Positions 40,921 to 49,790 are shown, counted from the first letter of the stretch. The stretch: DNA of 64,000 nt from Treponema sp. (GCA_024402565.1 JAKSTM010000002.1:100805-164804); one strand, 5' to 3'. Notes: a model not told the origin generated them from the sequence alone. Program-made: numbers and translations.

Positions 40921-42792
40921 ATGAAAAAAAATAGTTTAGTAAAGTTTTTTGCAGCAGCAGTGTTTGCTGTTTTTGCATTAACTTCTTGCCAGCAGAATGT
41001 TGCTGATGGTGCAGGTAAATGGGATCAAAAACTTGAAAATGGTTTTGAATATGTTTTAAAGTACAACCCATATGATAAAACAGAAAAAAATTCTAATTTT
41101 CAGTTTGAAATCCCTTTAACAGACCTTGGTGTTAAACAAGTGCCTGTATGGGGTGATGCTGTAGAAATTAGTTTTAATATAAAAGCAAAAGAAAAGTTAA
41201 ATAATTTTCAGGTACGCGTTGTTTCGGTAAATGGAAATGTAGATGGTTGGTGGAAAGAAATAGGTTCATATGAATTCTGTAGTGGTAAAGCAGGGGAGTT
41301 TCCATCAACAGGCGTGAAAGCTGGTAGTATTTATAGTACAAAGTTAGATTTAAAAATAACAGATACTGCAAATTCAACTGATATTAATGATTATCGTTTA
41401 GTTATATCATCTGAACTTCGCGATATTGATAAAACAGAAAAAACTCTTGTTAGAAAAAACAGTCAGAATGAGTATTTTATTGGTGGAACAGATGCAGATG
41501 GAGTTTCACAGAGTCGTTATTATTTAGGTGATGACTATGATGGTTTTCTTTCATTAAAGGGTGCTATTGGATTAACTCATAACGTTATTGGTAGCAAAAC
41601 AAAACACCTGGAAGCTATTCCAACACGTGAAGGAATTAAAGTAGTTATTTCTCTTGCTGCTGATGAAATCCTTACTTATAGTTCTGCTAACTTATACGAA
41701 AGCAAGAGCGGATACGATGTTGATATTACAAATAATTCTAGAATGGTAAATGGGTCTGAAATAAATCTTAAAGATACATTAACAGGACCCGCTAAGAAGG
41801 TTGAAATTCTTTATCCATTTACAAAAGAAAATGAATTATATACTTTTAATTTGAGAGGCGACCTCATAATAAATGGTGTTGATTCTGATATTCGAAATGA
41901 AAAAGTTAGAGCCCGTGCAACTTCTACAACTCAATATGATGAAATAAAATCTACTTCGCTTTTAAGTAAGCAAGTAAGTGTAACTGAAAGTGGTTCGAAT
42001 CCAAGATATGGTTATAAAATTAATACTACATATACTGAAGCAGATTTGCAATCGGATATACCATTCCTTACAGATACATCAAAAAAGAAATATGTTAGAA
42101 TAACAGGGCAAGTGCTTTATGGAAAAACAGCATGGCAAAATTCTGAATGGTTAACAGGTTTTGAAACTTCTAATGTTCCAGGGGGTTGGGCTGTTAATTA
42201 TGATGTATTCTTTACAGGTGCAAATAGTGATGGTTTTGGTACAAATTATGGTTCCACTTTTGTGGATTATGGAAAAAGAATTAAATATAAAACTTACTGT
42301 GCTTCTATGAAAGTTAGAATTAAACCAGAAGGCTGGTTTGAATGGGAATCAGGAGAAATATGGTCAACTGAAAATCTATTCCAGGAAATTCCTCCTGAAA
42401 ATAATGCAATGAGATATTTTGGAAACACTCAGTTGCCAAATTATTCTAATGGCGAATATTGGTATGCTGTTAGAGATGATTCTGGTACGGCTGTTGTTTT
42501 CTATGATCAGGATAAATTTATAATATGTCAGTATAAATATGAAGATAATGCAAGACATAATATATCTTGGACAAAAGGAACATACGAAAAAAATGGTTCT
42601 GAATATACAATGACAGCTAAAGAAGACTGCGGTTTTATTGATTCTACATATCATCATGTTGGTAACTTAGAGTCTGTAACTTGGACTCGTAGAAGCACAC
42701 CACTCGGACTGCTTCCTACACCAGAAATTTTGTCCAATGGAAAATTGAGGTTAAGTTGGAATTTAACCTGGGATTTGGTAAAACAAAATTAG
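40921..42792 (+). CDS. Lipoprotein of unknown function
   Basis: No family recognised. The 623-residue product begins with a lipoprotein signal ending VFALTSC. The body is beta-rich and aromatic, starting with a galactose-binding-like or carbohydrate-binding-like stretch (WGDAVEISFNIKAKEKLNNFQVRVVSVNG) and ending with a Trp-rich segment (WTKGTYEKNGSEYTMTAKED). It follows the larger lipoprotein but has its own terminator on each side and GGAG before the ATG, so it is probably a separate unit. Its base composition is more AT-rich than its neighbours. It may be surface-exposed; no enzymatic motif was seen. Confidence 0.75.
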   Translation: MKKNSLVKFFAAAVFAVFALTSCQQNVADGAGKWDQKLENGFEYVLKYNPYDKTEKNSNFQFEIPLTDLGVKQVPVWGDAVEISFNIKAKEKLNNFQVRVVSVNGNVDGWWKEIGSYEFCSGKAGEFPSTGVKAGSIYSTKLDLKITDTANSTDINDYRLVISSELRDIDKTEKTLVRKNSQNEYFIGGTDADGVSQSRYYLGDDYDGFLSLKGAIGLTHNVIGSKTKHLEAIPTREGIKVVISLAADEILTYSSANLYESKSGYDVDITNNSRMVNGSEINLKDTLTGPAKKVEILYPFTKENELYTFNLRGDLIINGVDSDIRNEKVRARATSTTQYDEIKSTSLLSKQVSVTESGSNPRYGYKINTTYTEADLQSDIPFLTDTSKKKYVRITGQVLYGKTAWQNSEWLTGFETSNVPGGWAVNYDVFFTGANSDGFGTNYGSTFVDYGKRIKYKTYCASMKVRIKPEGWFEWESGEIWSTENLFQEIPPENNAMRYFGNTQLPNYSNGEYWYAVRDDSGTAVVFYDQDKFIICQYKYEDNARHNISWTKGTYEKNGSEYTMTAKEDCGFIDSTYHHVGNLESVTWTRRSTPLGLLPTPEILSNGKLRLSWNLTWDLVKQN

Positions 42793-42814
42793 TTTTAATC
42801 TATTAATTTATAAT

Positions 42815-42845
42815 GGGCTGCCTAAAGAAGGCAGCTCTTTTTTTT
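42815..42845 (+). terminator. Intrinsic terminator of second lipoprotein gene
   Basis: GGGCTGCC (42815-42822) pairs with GGCAGCTC (42830-42837), with one G-U, followed by eight Ts. Confidence 0.85.
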
Positions 42846-42876
42846 AATAAAATGTTATGAAATAAAAGAAAATGTA

Positions 42877-42905
42877 TTGACTCTTTTTTTCATATTTAAT
42901 AATAT
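42877..42905 (+). promoter_or_regulatory. Promoter of tRNA-Leu
   Basis: TTGACT (42877-42882), exactly 17 bp, then TAATAT (42900-42905). The tRNA begins 13 nt after the -10. The tRNA-Gln promoter has the same boxes and spacing. Confidence 0.75.
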
Positions 42906-42918
42906 AATACTCACATCC

Positions 42919-43000
42919 GCGGGGGTGGTGGAATTGGTAGACACGCTACTTTGAGGTGGTAGTGGCGCGAGCCGTGGCCGTTCAAGTCGGCTCCTCCGCA
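42919..43000 (+). tRNA. tRNA-Leu (anticodon GAG)
   Basis: Class II tRNA of 82 nt with a long variable arm. Acceptor GCGGGGG pairs with CCTCCGC, with discriminator A. The anticodon stem CTACT/GGTAG holds loop TTGAGGT (anticodon GAG). A variable-arm hairpin (TGGC-GCGA-GCC) and T arm GGCCG-TTCAAGT-CGGCT follow. CCA is not encoded. Confidence 0.95.
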
Positions 43001-43002
43001 CG

Positions 43003-43038
43003 AAAAGATTGCTGTTCAAACGGCAATCTTTTTTTTTG
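43003..43038 (+). terminator. Intrinsic terminator after tRNA-Leu
   Basis: AAGATTGCTG and CGGCAATCTT form a 10-bp stem (one G-U) around TTCAAA, followed by a long T run. Confidence 0.85.
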
Positions 43039-43056
43039 CTTTAAATCATTTTGCGT

Positions 43057-43190
43057 TAGGGATTGGAGCGGTGCCGAAGGCAAACGCGGAAGTTTGGCTT
43101 TGGCAAAACTTCCGCGTTCGGAGCGAAAGCGGAGCCGCGCAAAGCCCGGCCCTGTGGGGCTTTGCCACACAGGGAAACGCCCTGGAGAAA
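43057..43190. repeat. Dispersed palindromic element, copy 1
   Basis: The core at 43071-43135 contains an 11-bp stem CGCGGAAGTTT/AAACTTCCGCG with a 10-nt loop, flanked by GTGCCGAAGGC on the left and TCGGAGCGAAAGCGGAGC on the right. A second copy lies inverted at 49701-49763. A further GC-rich palindrome (CCCTGTGGGGCTTTG-type) follows up to the next gene's ribosome-binding site. It is GC-rich against AT-rich surroundings. Confidence 0.75.
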
Positions 43191-43193
43191 ATC

Positions 43194-43949
43194 ATGCTTG
43201 CTGTATATGTTAACTGTATTGCTGTTATCGTTGGTTCAATTCTTGGTCTGCTTTTTGCAAAGCTTTTTACGGAAGAACTTTCAAAGATGATTACTACCGC
43301 CTGTGGTGTGGTTACAACGGTGCTTGGTATGCAGATGGCATTTAAATATCAGAATGTTGTTTTCCTGACACTTTCCCTTATTGCCGGTGGAATTCTGGGA
43401 TACGTAATGGACATTGACGGCGCCATCCTGAAGCTTGGAAAATTGCTGGAACGCCTTGTATATAAAAAGAAAGCAGCAGGTTCTGAAACAGAAACAGAAT
43501 CTTCGTCCGAAACAGAACTTGCAAAGAAGGCCAGCGGGGGACAGAACTTTGCTTTTGCTTTCCTGAATGCATCAATTTTGTTCTGTGTAGGCGCTATGGC
43601 TATTGTCGGTTCTTTTAAGGCTGGTGTAGAAAAGGATTATTCCATCATCTTTACAAAGTCCATCCTGGACGGCTTTATGGCTATTAGTTTTGCTGCCAGC
43701 ATGGGCCTTGGAACTGCTTTCAGCGCCCTGGCAATTCTTGTTTATCAGGGGGCTTTGACTCTTCTTTCTATCTGGCTTCAGCCTTATGTTTCCGAAGAAA
43801 TGATTGCTGAGCTTACAGGTTGCGGCGGTTGTATGATTATCATGATTGGTTTGAATTTGATTGGTTTAACAAAAATCAAGACCGCAAACTTCCTTCCCGC
43901 CCTGGTTCTGACAGTCATCTTTGTAGTGGTAAAAAACCTTGTTTTTTAA
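43194..43949 (+). CDS. DUF554 family integral membrane protein
   Basis: Membrane protein of 251 residues from the DUF554 (YdfK/YqgA) family, whose transport or other role is not established. About seven hydrophobic helices are seen: VNCIAVIVGSILGLLFAKLF, NVVFLTLSLIAGGILGYVMD, FLNASILFCVGAMAIVGSF, ILDGFMAISFAASMGLGTAF and three more. GAMAIVGS and the Gly-rich SFAASMGLGTAFSA are typical. The ATG at 43194 is preferred because GGAG sits 8-11 nt upstream and the first helix begins there; the longer frame upstream only translates the palindromic repeat. No operon partner is evident. Confidence 0.85.
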   Translation: MLAVYVNCIAVIVGSILGLLFAKLFTEELSKMITTACGVVTTVLGMQMAFKYQNVVFLTLSLIAGGILGYVMDIDGAILKLGKLLERLVYKKKAAGSETETESSSETELAKKASGGQNFAFAFLNASILFCVGAMAIVGSFKAGVEKDYSIIFTKSILDGFMAISFAASMGLGTAFSALAILVYQGALTLLSIWLQPYVSEEMIAELTGCGGCMIIMIGLNLIGLTKIKTANFLPALVLTVIFVVVKNLVF

Positions 43950-43961
43950 ATAAGAATTCGT

Positions 43962-43990
43962 TTGACTTAAGTACGGTTTGGCCCTAAAAT
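43962..43990 (+). promoter_or_regulatory. Promoter of the orphan sugar ABC ATPase gene
   Basis: TTGACT (43962-43967), 17 bp, then TAAAAT (43985-43990). AGGAGG follows ~22 nt later, giving a short conventional leader. Confidence 0.75.
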
Positions 43991-44026
43991 AGAATTAATA
44001 ATATAACCCTTTAGGAGGCCAAACAA

Positions 44027-45148
44027 ATGGCAAAAGTAGAACTTAAAGGTATTGGTAAAGTATACGACGGCGGTGTTCGCGCTGTTGATAACGCCAATAT
44101 CACAATCGAAGACAAAGAATTCTGTGTTTTCGTAGGACCATCAGGATGTGGTAAATCAACAACTCTTCGTATGGTTGCTGGTCTTGAAGACATCACAGAC
44201 GGAAAACTCTACATCGACGGTGTAGAAATGAACGACGTTCCACCAAAGGATCGCGACATTGCAATGGTTTTCCAGAACTACGCTCTTTACCCACATATGA
44301 CTGTATATGATAACATGGCTTTCGGTCTTAAAATCCGCAAAATGGATAAAGCTGAAATCGACCGCCGTGTTCGCGATGCTGCAAAACAGCTCGACCTTAC
44401 ACAGTACCTCGACCGCAAACCAAAGGCTCTTTCCGGTGGTCAGCGCCAGCGTGTTGCTGTAGGACGTGCTATCGTTCGTAATCCAAAAGTATTCCTTTTC
44501 GACGAACCACTTTCTAACCTTGATGCTAAACTCCGTGTTACAATGCGTTCTGAACTTGCTGCTCTTCACAACAGACTTCAGGCTACAATGATCTACGTTA
44601 CACACGACCAGATCGAAGCTATGACACTTGGTACAAAAATCGTTGTTATGAAAGACGGTGTTATCCAGCAGATTGGTGCTCCACTTTACCTGTACAACAA
44701 CCCAATCAACAAGTTCGTAGCAGGCTTCATCGGAACACCTCCAATGAACTTCCTGACAGTAAAAGTTCTTGAAAAGAACGGTGCTATCGTTTGTGACGAA
44801 GGATCATTCGAAATCAACCCAACAGCTGAACAGGCTAAAAAACTTAAGGATTACGTTGGAAAAGAAGTTTCTTTCGGTATCCGCCCAGAAGACCTGGTAT
44901 ACACAGACAAACCTGTTGATAAAGACAACATGCAGATGAAAATCACAAACAAGGAACCACTTGGTGCTGAAACTCACCTGTACCTTATCTCTAACAAAGG
45001 TCAGTCAATCATCGCAAAAACAACAGCTAATGCTGAATTCCGTCTTGGCGACAGCGTAAACGTTGTTCCAAATATGGAAAAAGCAAAGTTCTTCGCTATG
45101 GATGAAGGCGAACTGAACATTTGTGATGACATCGAAAAGAAATGGTAA
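44027..45148 (+). CDS. Carbohydrate ABC transporter ATP-binding protein, MsmK/UgpC/MalK type
   Basis: Cytoplasmic ATPase shared by sugar importers. The ABC domain has [10 protein letters not shown] (Walker A), [19 protein letters not shown] (Q-loop), LSGGQRQR (signature), [15 protein letters not shown] (Walker B/D-loop) and THDQIEA (H-loop). Residues ~240-373 form the OB-type regulatory domain ([12 protein letters not shown]). Length 373 residues is normal. No permease or binding protein lies nearby, so it is an orphan subunit that probably serves several sugar transporters, like MsmK of streptococci. AGGAGG sits 9-14 nt before the ATG, promoter boxes are good and a strong terminator follows. 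Codon use (for example TTC, AAC, GAC) suggests high expression. Confidence 0.92.
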   Translation: MAKVELKGIGKVYDGGVRAVDNANITIEDKEFCVFVGPSGCGKSTTLRMVAGLEDITDGKLYIDGVEMNDVPPKDRDIAMVFQNYALYPHMTVYDNMAFGLKIRKMDKAEIDRRVRDAAKQLDLTQYLDRKPKALSGGQRQRVAVGRAIVRNPKVFLFDEPLSNLDAKLRVTMRSELAALHNRLQATMIYVTHDQIEAMTLGTKIVVMKDGVIQQIGAPLYLYNNPINKFVAGFIGTPPMNFLTVKVLEKNGAIVCDEGSFEINPTAEQAKKLKDYVGKEVSFGIRPEDLVYTDKPVDKDNMQMKITNKEPLGAETHLYLISNKGQSIIAKTTANAEFRLGDSVNVVPNMEKAKFFAMDEGELNICDDIEKKW

Positions 45149-45176
45149 TTTCTTTCGGCTAGTTGCTGAATAATAG

Positions 45177-45206
45177 AAAACCTCCTGAGAAATCAGGAGG
45201 TTTTTT
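45177..45206 (+). terminator. Intrinsic terminator after sugar ATPase gene
   Basis: AAAACCTCCTGA and TCAGGAGGTTTT form a 12-bp stem with a GAAA tetraloop, running into six Ts. Confidence 0.92.
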
Positions 45207-45219
45207 GTTTAACTCAAAT

Positions 45220-45367
45220 GGTCCCTGAACATGCGGTCCCTGAGCCTGTCGAAGGGCCCGCTAGACTAACCCCTGCGGTCCCTGAGCTTGTCGAAGGGCC
45301 CGCAGGACCGAAGGGCCGAAACCACCCGAGGCAGTAAAACGGTCATTTCGACAGGCTCAATGACCGT
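45220..45367. repeat. Cluster of constant-loop palindromes (copies 2-4 plus a fragment)
   Basis: Two direct copies (45233-45261, 45275-45303) have arms GCGGTCCC/GGGCCCGC around TGAGCYTGTCGAA. An inverted copy (45339-45367) has arms ACGGTCAT/ATGACCGT around the reverse-complement loop. A truncated copy starts at 45220. They fill the gap between the terminator and the chemoreceptor gene. Confidence 0.75.
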
Positions 45368-45522
45368 GCGAGGGAAAATCTTTAATCTCGCCATTTACTC
45401 TATTTTCTCTTTGTATGTGATAGTTAACATTAAAAAAATGGATTTTTTAGAGAAAAAATTTGTGTTATTTTAACTATCGTGTTATTGTTAACAGTATCAA
45501 AAACTTGAGAGGTAGAAAGTTT

Positions 45523-47382
45523 ATGGAAAAATTACAGGTTGGGGCACAGAATCCGCGCCCTAAATTCACAGTTCTTTTATTCAATTATTTAACTTTTTTT
45601 TCACCAGTTTTTGCTCTTCCTATTTTTGTCTCTTCTACTGGTCAGTTAGCAAGACGCGAAGTAGTTCGCCTTTTCAGAAGTTATTCATTTCAAGCCTTTT
45701 TCTGGATAATGGCAATTCTCCCGGTTATTTTTTACTTTACATTTATGAAAAAGATCAGGGCTTATGATGGTTCTGAAGAAAGCAGAGTGGTCGCAAATAA
45801 GGCTTATAAAAAATATGTACTTACAAGCTTTTTTGTTCCCCTTATTTTGAATTTGGTTCAGCCATCACTTATGAGTTATGAAATCGGGCTGGAATATTTG
45901 CATGGCGGTGCTCTGGTTATGTACAGTGGTTATGCAGCGGTTGGTCTTTACTGTACACCTTTTTATGTTCTTTTTACCCAGGCTCTTTCAAAATACATGA
46001 AGTTTATTCCTCTGGATAAAAAAATCCTTGGAATCGAAATCTCCCGTTCTGTTACTTTGGTAAGTGCTGTAAATACTTTTGGGGCCATAAGCCTTGTTTT
46101 TGGATTTATGATGCGCATTAAAGATCCTGGAGTTAATCTTTCCAGGTTTCTTCCAATTATGTATGTCTACATGATGTTTACAGTTGGTGTTTGTGTATTT
46201 GATATGCAGGTTCTTATGAGAGATAAAACAAGACGCATTAAGGAACTGGATATTTTTGCCGGAAAAGTAAGTCAGGGGGATTATACATCGGAAAGTCTTT
46301 CGGTTCTTTCACGAGATACTTTTGGTATTCTGGCAGAAGATTTTAACAGGTTTTCGGCAAGAACACGTGCTTTGATAAATGAAATTAAGTCTTCAGGAAA
46401 TGTTACTGCTACAAGTCTTGAACAGCTTTCTGCCGCCATAGAACAGATGACGTCTTCTGTGGGCAGTGTTTCTAAAATGATTGAGACTGTAAAAGAGGAT
46501 ATGACTGATCAGTCTGCAGGTGTAGAAGAAACCCGCGCAACAATTACTCAGATTACAGGAAATCTGGAAACTTTAGGTGGAAATATTGAAACTCAGGCTG
46601 AGTCTGTAGAAGTGGCAAGTTCCGCCATCGAAGAAATGGTAGCAAATATTAAATCGGTAAATGGTATTCTTGAACATAACTCGGCTTCCATTGCTAATTT
46701 GAACGAAGAAACACAGACTGGTCAGCAGCGGGTTCATGAAGCGGTGGAAACTGCAAAGAAGATTTCAGAAGAATCTGCTGGTATGCAGGAAGCAAGTAAA
46801 GTTATTTCGAATATTGCGGCTCAGACAAATCTTCTGGCCATGAATGCCGCTATAGAAGCCGCTCATGCAGGTGAGTCAGGAAAAGGATTTGCCGTTGTTG
46901 CCGATGAAATTCGTAAACTTTCAGAAGATTCGAATAATCAGAGTAAGGCAATTACAGAACGACTTAAGAATTTGGGCGAATTGATTAATGAAGTTTTGGT
47001 AAAAACCAGTGCGGTTCAGTCTCAGTTCGGAAAAATTTATGAGCTGGCACAGAATGTTCAGAATCAGGAATCGGTAATTAACCAGGCAATGAATGAACAG
47101 AATGAAGGTTCTGTTCAGGTTATAAACTCTGTACGTGCAATCAATGAACAGACACGTCAGGTTAAACAGAATTCAAACGAAATGCTTATTGGAAGCCGTG
47201 AGGTTCTGAAAGAAATGGATAAGCTTTCGGATATTGCCCAGAGAATTAACGGAATAATGAATGATATGAACAATAATACGGCTGAAATAGACGATGCTAT
47301 TTCGTCGGTATTTGGTGCCCTTGAAAAGAATAAGGTTGCATCAGATGCACTTAATGAACAGACTGAAAAGTTTATAGCTTAA
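45523..47382 (+). CDS. Methyl-accepting chemotaxis protein with multi-pass membrane domain
   Basis: Receptor of ~619 residues that signals to CheA/CheW. The N terminus (~1-240) has about six hydrophobic helices ([57 protein letters not shown] and others), not the usual two helices flanking a periplasmic sensor. A HAMP-like segment (~245-300) precedes a long coiled coil whose tip is [35 protein letters not shown]. Gln/Glu pairs nearby are candidate methylation sites for CheR/CheB. The ATG at 45523 has GAGAGG 9-14 nt upstream; an earlier in-frame start at 45460 lacks this. The sensory input is unknown. Confidence 0.9.
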   Translation: MEKLQVGAQNPRPKFTVLLFNYLTFFSPVFALPIFVSSTGQLARREVVRLFRSYSFQAFFWIMAILPVIFYFTFMKKIRAYDGSEESRVVANKAYKKYVLTSFFVPLILNLVQPSLMSYEIGLEYLHGGALVMYSGYAAVGLYCTPFYVLFTQALSKYMKFIPLDKKILGIEISRSVTLVSAVNTFGAISLVFGFMMRIKDPGVNLSRFLPIMYVYMMFTVGVCVFDMQVLMRDKTRRIKELDIFAGKVSQGDYTSESLSVLSRDTFGILAEDFNRFSARTRALINEIKSSGNVTATSLEQLSAAIEQMTSSVGSVSKMIETVKEDMTDQSAGVEETRATITQITGNLETLGGNIETQAESVEVASSAIEEMVANIKSVNGILEHNSASIANLNEETQTGQQRVHEAVETAKKISEESAGMQEASKVISNIAAQTNLLAMNAAIEAAHAGESGKGFAVVADEIRKLSEDSNNQSKAITERLKNLGELINEVLVKTSAVQSQFGKIYELAQNVQNQESVINQAMNEQNEGSVQVINSVRAINEQTRQVKQNSNEMLIGSREVLKEMDKLSDIAQRINGIMNDMNNNTAEIDDAISSVFGALEKNKVASDALNEQTEKFIA

Positions 47383-47407
47383 TTATTCATTTTTTTTAAG
47401 TCATAAA

Positions 47408-47470
47408 AAGGGAGTTTTTCTTTGCCATTTTTTTCTATATACTGACAGAATGGTATCGAAAAACTCCCTT
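47408..47470. promoter_or_regulatory. 13-bp inverted repeat spanning the start of the ribonuclease gene
   Basis: AAGGGAGTTTTTC (47408-47420) and GAAAAACTCCCTT (47458-47470) are perfect complements, 37 bp apart, bracketing a TATACT -10 box (47438-47443) and the ATG (47450). The right arm lies in codons 3-7 and is followed by ATTTTATAT, so in read-through RNA it could also end the chemoreceptor transcript. Confidence 0.6.
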
Positions 47471-49357
47471 ATTTTATATAAAAATAATGCAGCCGTAGTT
47501 GTAGAACGTGACGGCGAAAAATATCAGATTCGCTGGTGCAGCCAGCCAGCCACTCCTACAGGAAAGAAAGCGGTTTATTCTGAACAGAAAGTCCGCGAAA
47601 AGGATTTTATAGTCCTCAGTGAATCTCCATGTTCCTCTTTAGATAAGGTTCTGGAAAATGCTTCCGGTTCGGGAAATCTTGAAAACGGGCTTCAGGAAGC
47701 TTACGAACTTTTCATGTCTGATGACCAGAACTCGGGAGTTCCACTTTCCGACATTGCCGAAATGGCTTTGGGTGGAGTAGAGGCCGATACCATTTTTACA
47801 GTTTACCAGGCAGTAAAAGCTTCGCTTCTTTTTAGTCAGGATGATGATGCCTTTAAAAACGGGGAACTGAAATTCAACCTTAGAACTGAAGAAGAAATTG
47901 CAGCCCTAAAACAGAAGCTGGACGAAAAAGAGCATGCGGCAGAAATCCGCGCAGCCTTTATCCAGCGCCTTAAAGAAAAGAACTTGAACCTTCCTGATGA
48001 TTCCCGCTTTATGGGCGAAGTGGAAAGCTTTGCTCTTGGGAAAATGGAAAAATCAAAAACTCTTGAAGAAGCAAAACTTCCTCAGGATGTTCAGAAAGCC
48101 CACAAACTTCTGATTGAAACCGGCATCTGGGATTACACAAAAAATCCGTACCCTACAAGATTCGGTTTTGCTTTTGATTCTGCAAGTGAAGGGCTTGGCG
48201 CCGTTCCTGATGAAGAACGTTTTGATGCTCCGGGAATTGCCTATGCCATAGACTCAGAACATTCTACCGACCCTGACGACGCTGTTGCCTGGGACGGTGA
48301 ATACCTTTGGGTCCACATTGCGGACCCTGCAAGTTTTGTAATGCCCGACAGTCCTGTAGATATTGCCGCCCGTAACCGCGGTACCACACTCTACATTCCG
48401 GAAGGCGCTTCCCGCATGCTCTGCGAAGAAGCCCTGGAAGACTACGCTCTTGGACTTAAAGAAATCAGCACCGCATTGAGCTTCAAGCTTAAGTTCAACG
48501 AAGAAACTGGCGTTGAATCCTGCGAAGTTCTGAAGACCCGCGTAAAGGTTCAGCGTAAGACATACAAACAGGCGGAAGAAGAAAAGGATTCGCCGGAACT
48601 CAAGCCTTTCTTTGAAATTGCACGGAAGAATCTTGCCCGCCGTAACCGCCGCGGGGCAGTTTCCATCAATTTCCCGGAAGTTCACATCACTGTAGATAAG
48701 GAAACAAAAAAGGTTTCCGTTGAACCTGAAATCAAATACGAATCAAATGACATGATCATGGAAATGATGCTTCTGGCCGGGGAAGGGGCTGCAAAGTTTG
48801 CAGAAAAGAACAACATTCCGTTCCCGTTTGTTGGCCAGGAAGCTCCGGAATTTCCGGATTCCATTCCCGAAGGTTTTGCCGGCGACTTTGCCCGCATCAA
48901 ATGTATGCGTAAGCGAAGTGTAGGTATTACTCCTATGGCTCATGCGGGCCTTGGCCTTTCCGTTTACACCCAGGTTACAAGTCCTCTGCGCCGCTACGGG
49001 GATCTTATTGCCCACCAGCAGCTCCGAGCCTTCCTTGACGGCCGCCGCCTTCTGGACAAGGACGACATGCTGCTCCGCGTTTCTGCCGGAGATGCCGCTT
49101 CCATTGCGGCCAAGAAAGCAAGCCGCCTTTCCGACACTCACTGGAAGCTTGTTTACCTTATTCAGAATCCCGACTGGACCGGCGATGCCTACGTTCTGGA
49201 CCACAAGGGGAAAGACACACTCTTTCTGATTCCGTCTCTGGACATGCAGACCACAATGCAGGGCTGCGACCACATGGAACTGAACGAAAAAGTTACCCTG
49301 AAAATGGAACGCTGCGAAATCAGTACTCAGGAAGTGCTTTTTCAGATTGTAAGCTAG
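47450..49357 (+). CDS. RNB-domain (RNase II/R family) exoribonuclease
   Basis: Processive 3'-5' exoribonuclease of 635 residues. The RNB catalytic domain starts near 255 with GIAYAIDSEHSTDPDDAVAW, carrying the conserved Asp cluster, then HIADPASFV, RNRGTTLYIPEG and ALSFKLKFN. The C terminus has YTQVTSPLRRYGDLIAHQQL, a signature of the family, and a short S1-like end. The N-terminal ~250 residues are diverged and lack clear cold-shock domains, closer to RNase II-type than to full RNase R. No Shine-Dalgarno precedes the ATG; the TATACT box ends 6 nt upstream, suggesting a leaderless mRNA. GC content and C-ending codons rise in the second half. A terminator follows. Confidence 0.88.
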   Translation: MVSKNSLILYKNNAAVVVERDGEKYQIRWCSQPATPTGKKAVYSEQKVREKDFIVLSESPCSSLDKVLENASGSGNLENGLQEAYELFMSDDQNSGVPLSDIAEMALGGVEADTIFTVYQAVKASLLFSQDDDAFKNGELKFNLRTEEEIAALKQKLDEKEHAAEIRAAFIQRLKEKNLNLPDDSRFMGEVESFALGKMEKSKTLEEAKLPQDVQKAHKLLIETGIWDYTKNPYPTRFGFAFDSASEGLGAVPDEERFDAPGIAYAIDSEHSTDPDDAVAWDGEYLWVHIADPASFVMPDSPVDIAARNRGTTLYIPEGASRMLCEEALEDYALGLKEISTALSFKLKFNEETGVESCEVLKTRVKVQRKTYKQAEEEKDSPELKPFFEIARKNLARRNRRGAVSINFPEVHITVDKETKKVSVEPEIKYESNDMIMEMMLLAGEGAAKFAEKNNIPFPFVGQEAPEFPDSIPEGFAGDFARIKCMRKRSVGITPMAHAGLGLSVYTQVTSPLRRYGDLIAHQQLRAFLDGRRLLDKDDMLLRVSAGDAASIAAKKASRLSDTHWKLVYLIQNPDWTGDAYVLDHKGKDTLFLIPSLDMQTTMQGCDHMELNEKVTLKMERCEISTQEVLFQIVS

Positions 49358-49410
49358 AATTGAAAATTGATGATTGAAAATTAAGAATTGATAATTGTCC
49401 GGAAGGAAGA

Positions 49411-49458
49411 AAACTGACTCTTATGGAGGTAATCTCTGTGAGGGTCAGTTTTTTTTTA
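49411..49458 (+). terminator. Intrinsic terminator of the ribonuclease gene
   Basis: AACTGACTCTTA and TGAGGGTCAGTT form a 12-bp stem with three G-U pairs and a loop of about 15 nt, then nine Ts. Confidence 0.75.
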
Positions 49459-49483
49459 TGGAGCTGCGCCTGCCCGGAGTAAA

Positions 49484-49665
49484 CTTGCCACGGCGGTGCG
49501 GGCGCGTGGGAGTTGTTAAGTCTTGCCACGGTGGTGTGGGCGCGTGGGAGTTGTTAAGTCTTGCCACGGCGGTGTGGGGCGCCGTGCGGGGATTTACATC
49601 TCGTTAGGCGGCGTGGTGCGCCGTGGTGGGGAGTTAAGTCTTGCCACGGCGGTGCGGGGAACCGC
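49484..49665. repeat. GC-rich 38-bp tandem repeats
   Basis: Two adjacent 38-bp units (49484-49521 and 49522-49559) differ at two positions. Each starts CTTGCCACGG and ends GGGAGTTGTTAAGT. Partial units start at 49560 and 49640. The block is part of an ~880-bp non-coding region; short open frames through it are not credible genes. Confidence 0.8.
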
Positions 49666-49700
49666 TTTGCACCAAAGGGCAGGCTTTCCCGTCACTCCGG

Positions 49701-49763
49701 GCTCCGCTTTCGCTCCGACCGCGGCAGTTTCGCAGGCTCAACTGCCGCGTTTGCCTTCGGCAC
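49701..49763 (-). repeat. Dispersed palindromic element, copy 2 (inverted)
   Basis: Read on the minus strand it matches 43071-43135: GTGCCGAAGGC, a stem CGCGGCAGTT/AACTGCCGCG with a 10-nt loop, then TCGGAGCGAAAGCGGAGC. Stem position 6 is C-G here and A-T in copy 1, a compensatory difference. Confidence 0.75.
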
Positions 49764-49790
49764 CCTTCGAGCCGGGGCTAGTTTTTCGAA

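Noticed and set aside
43071..43193. N-terminal 41-residue extension of the DUF554 protein
   Set aside because: This stretch is the dispersed palindrome translated by chance; a good ribosome-binding site and the first membrane helix support the start at 43194.
45419..45478. 9-bp inverted repeat GATAGTTAA/TTAACTATC before the chemoreceptor gene, considered as an operator
   Set aside because: The arms are 42 bp apart in AT-rich DNA with no promoter in a fitting position, so chance cannot be excluded.
49484..49665. Possible CRISPR-like array
   Set aside because: The 38-bp units are adjacent without unique spacers, and no cas genes are present.
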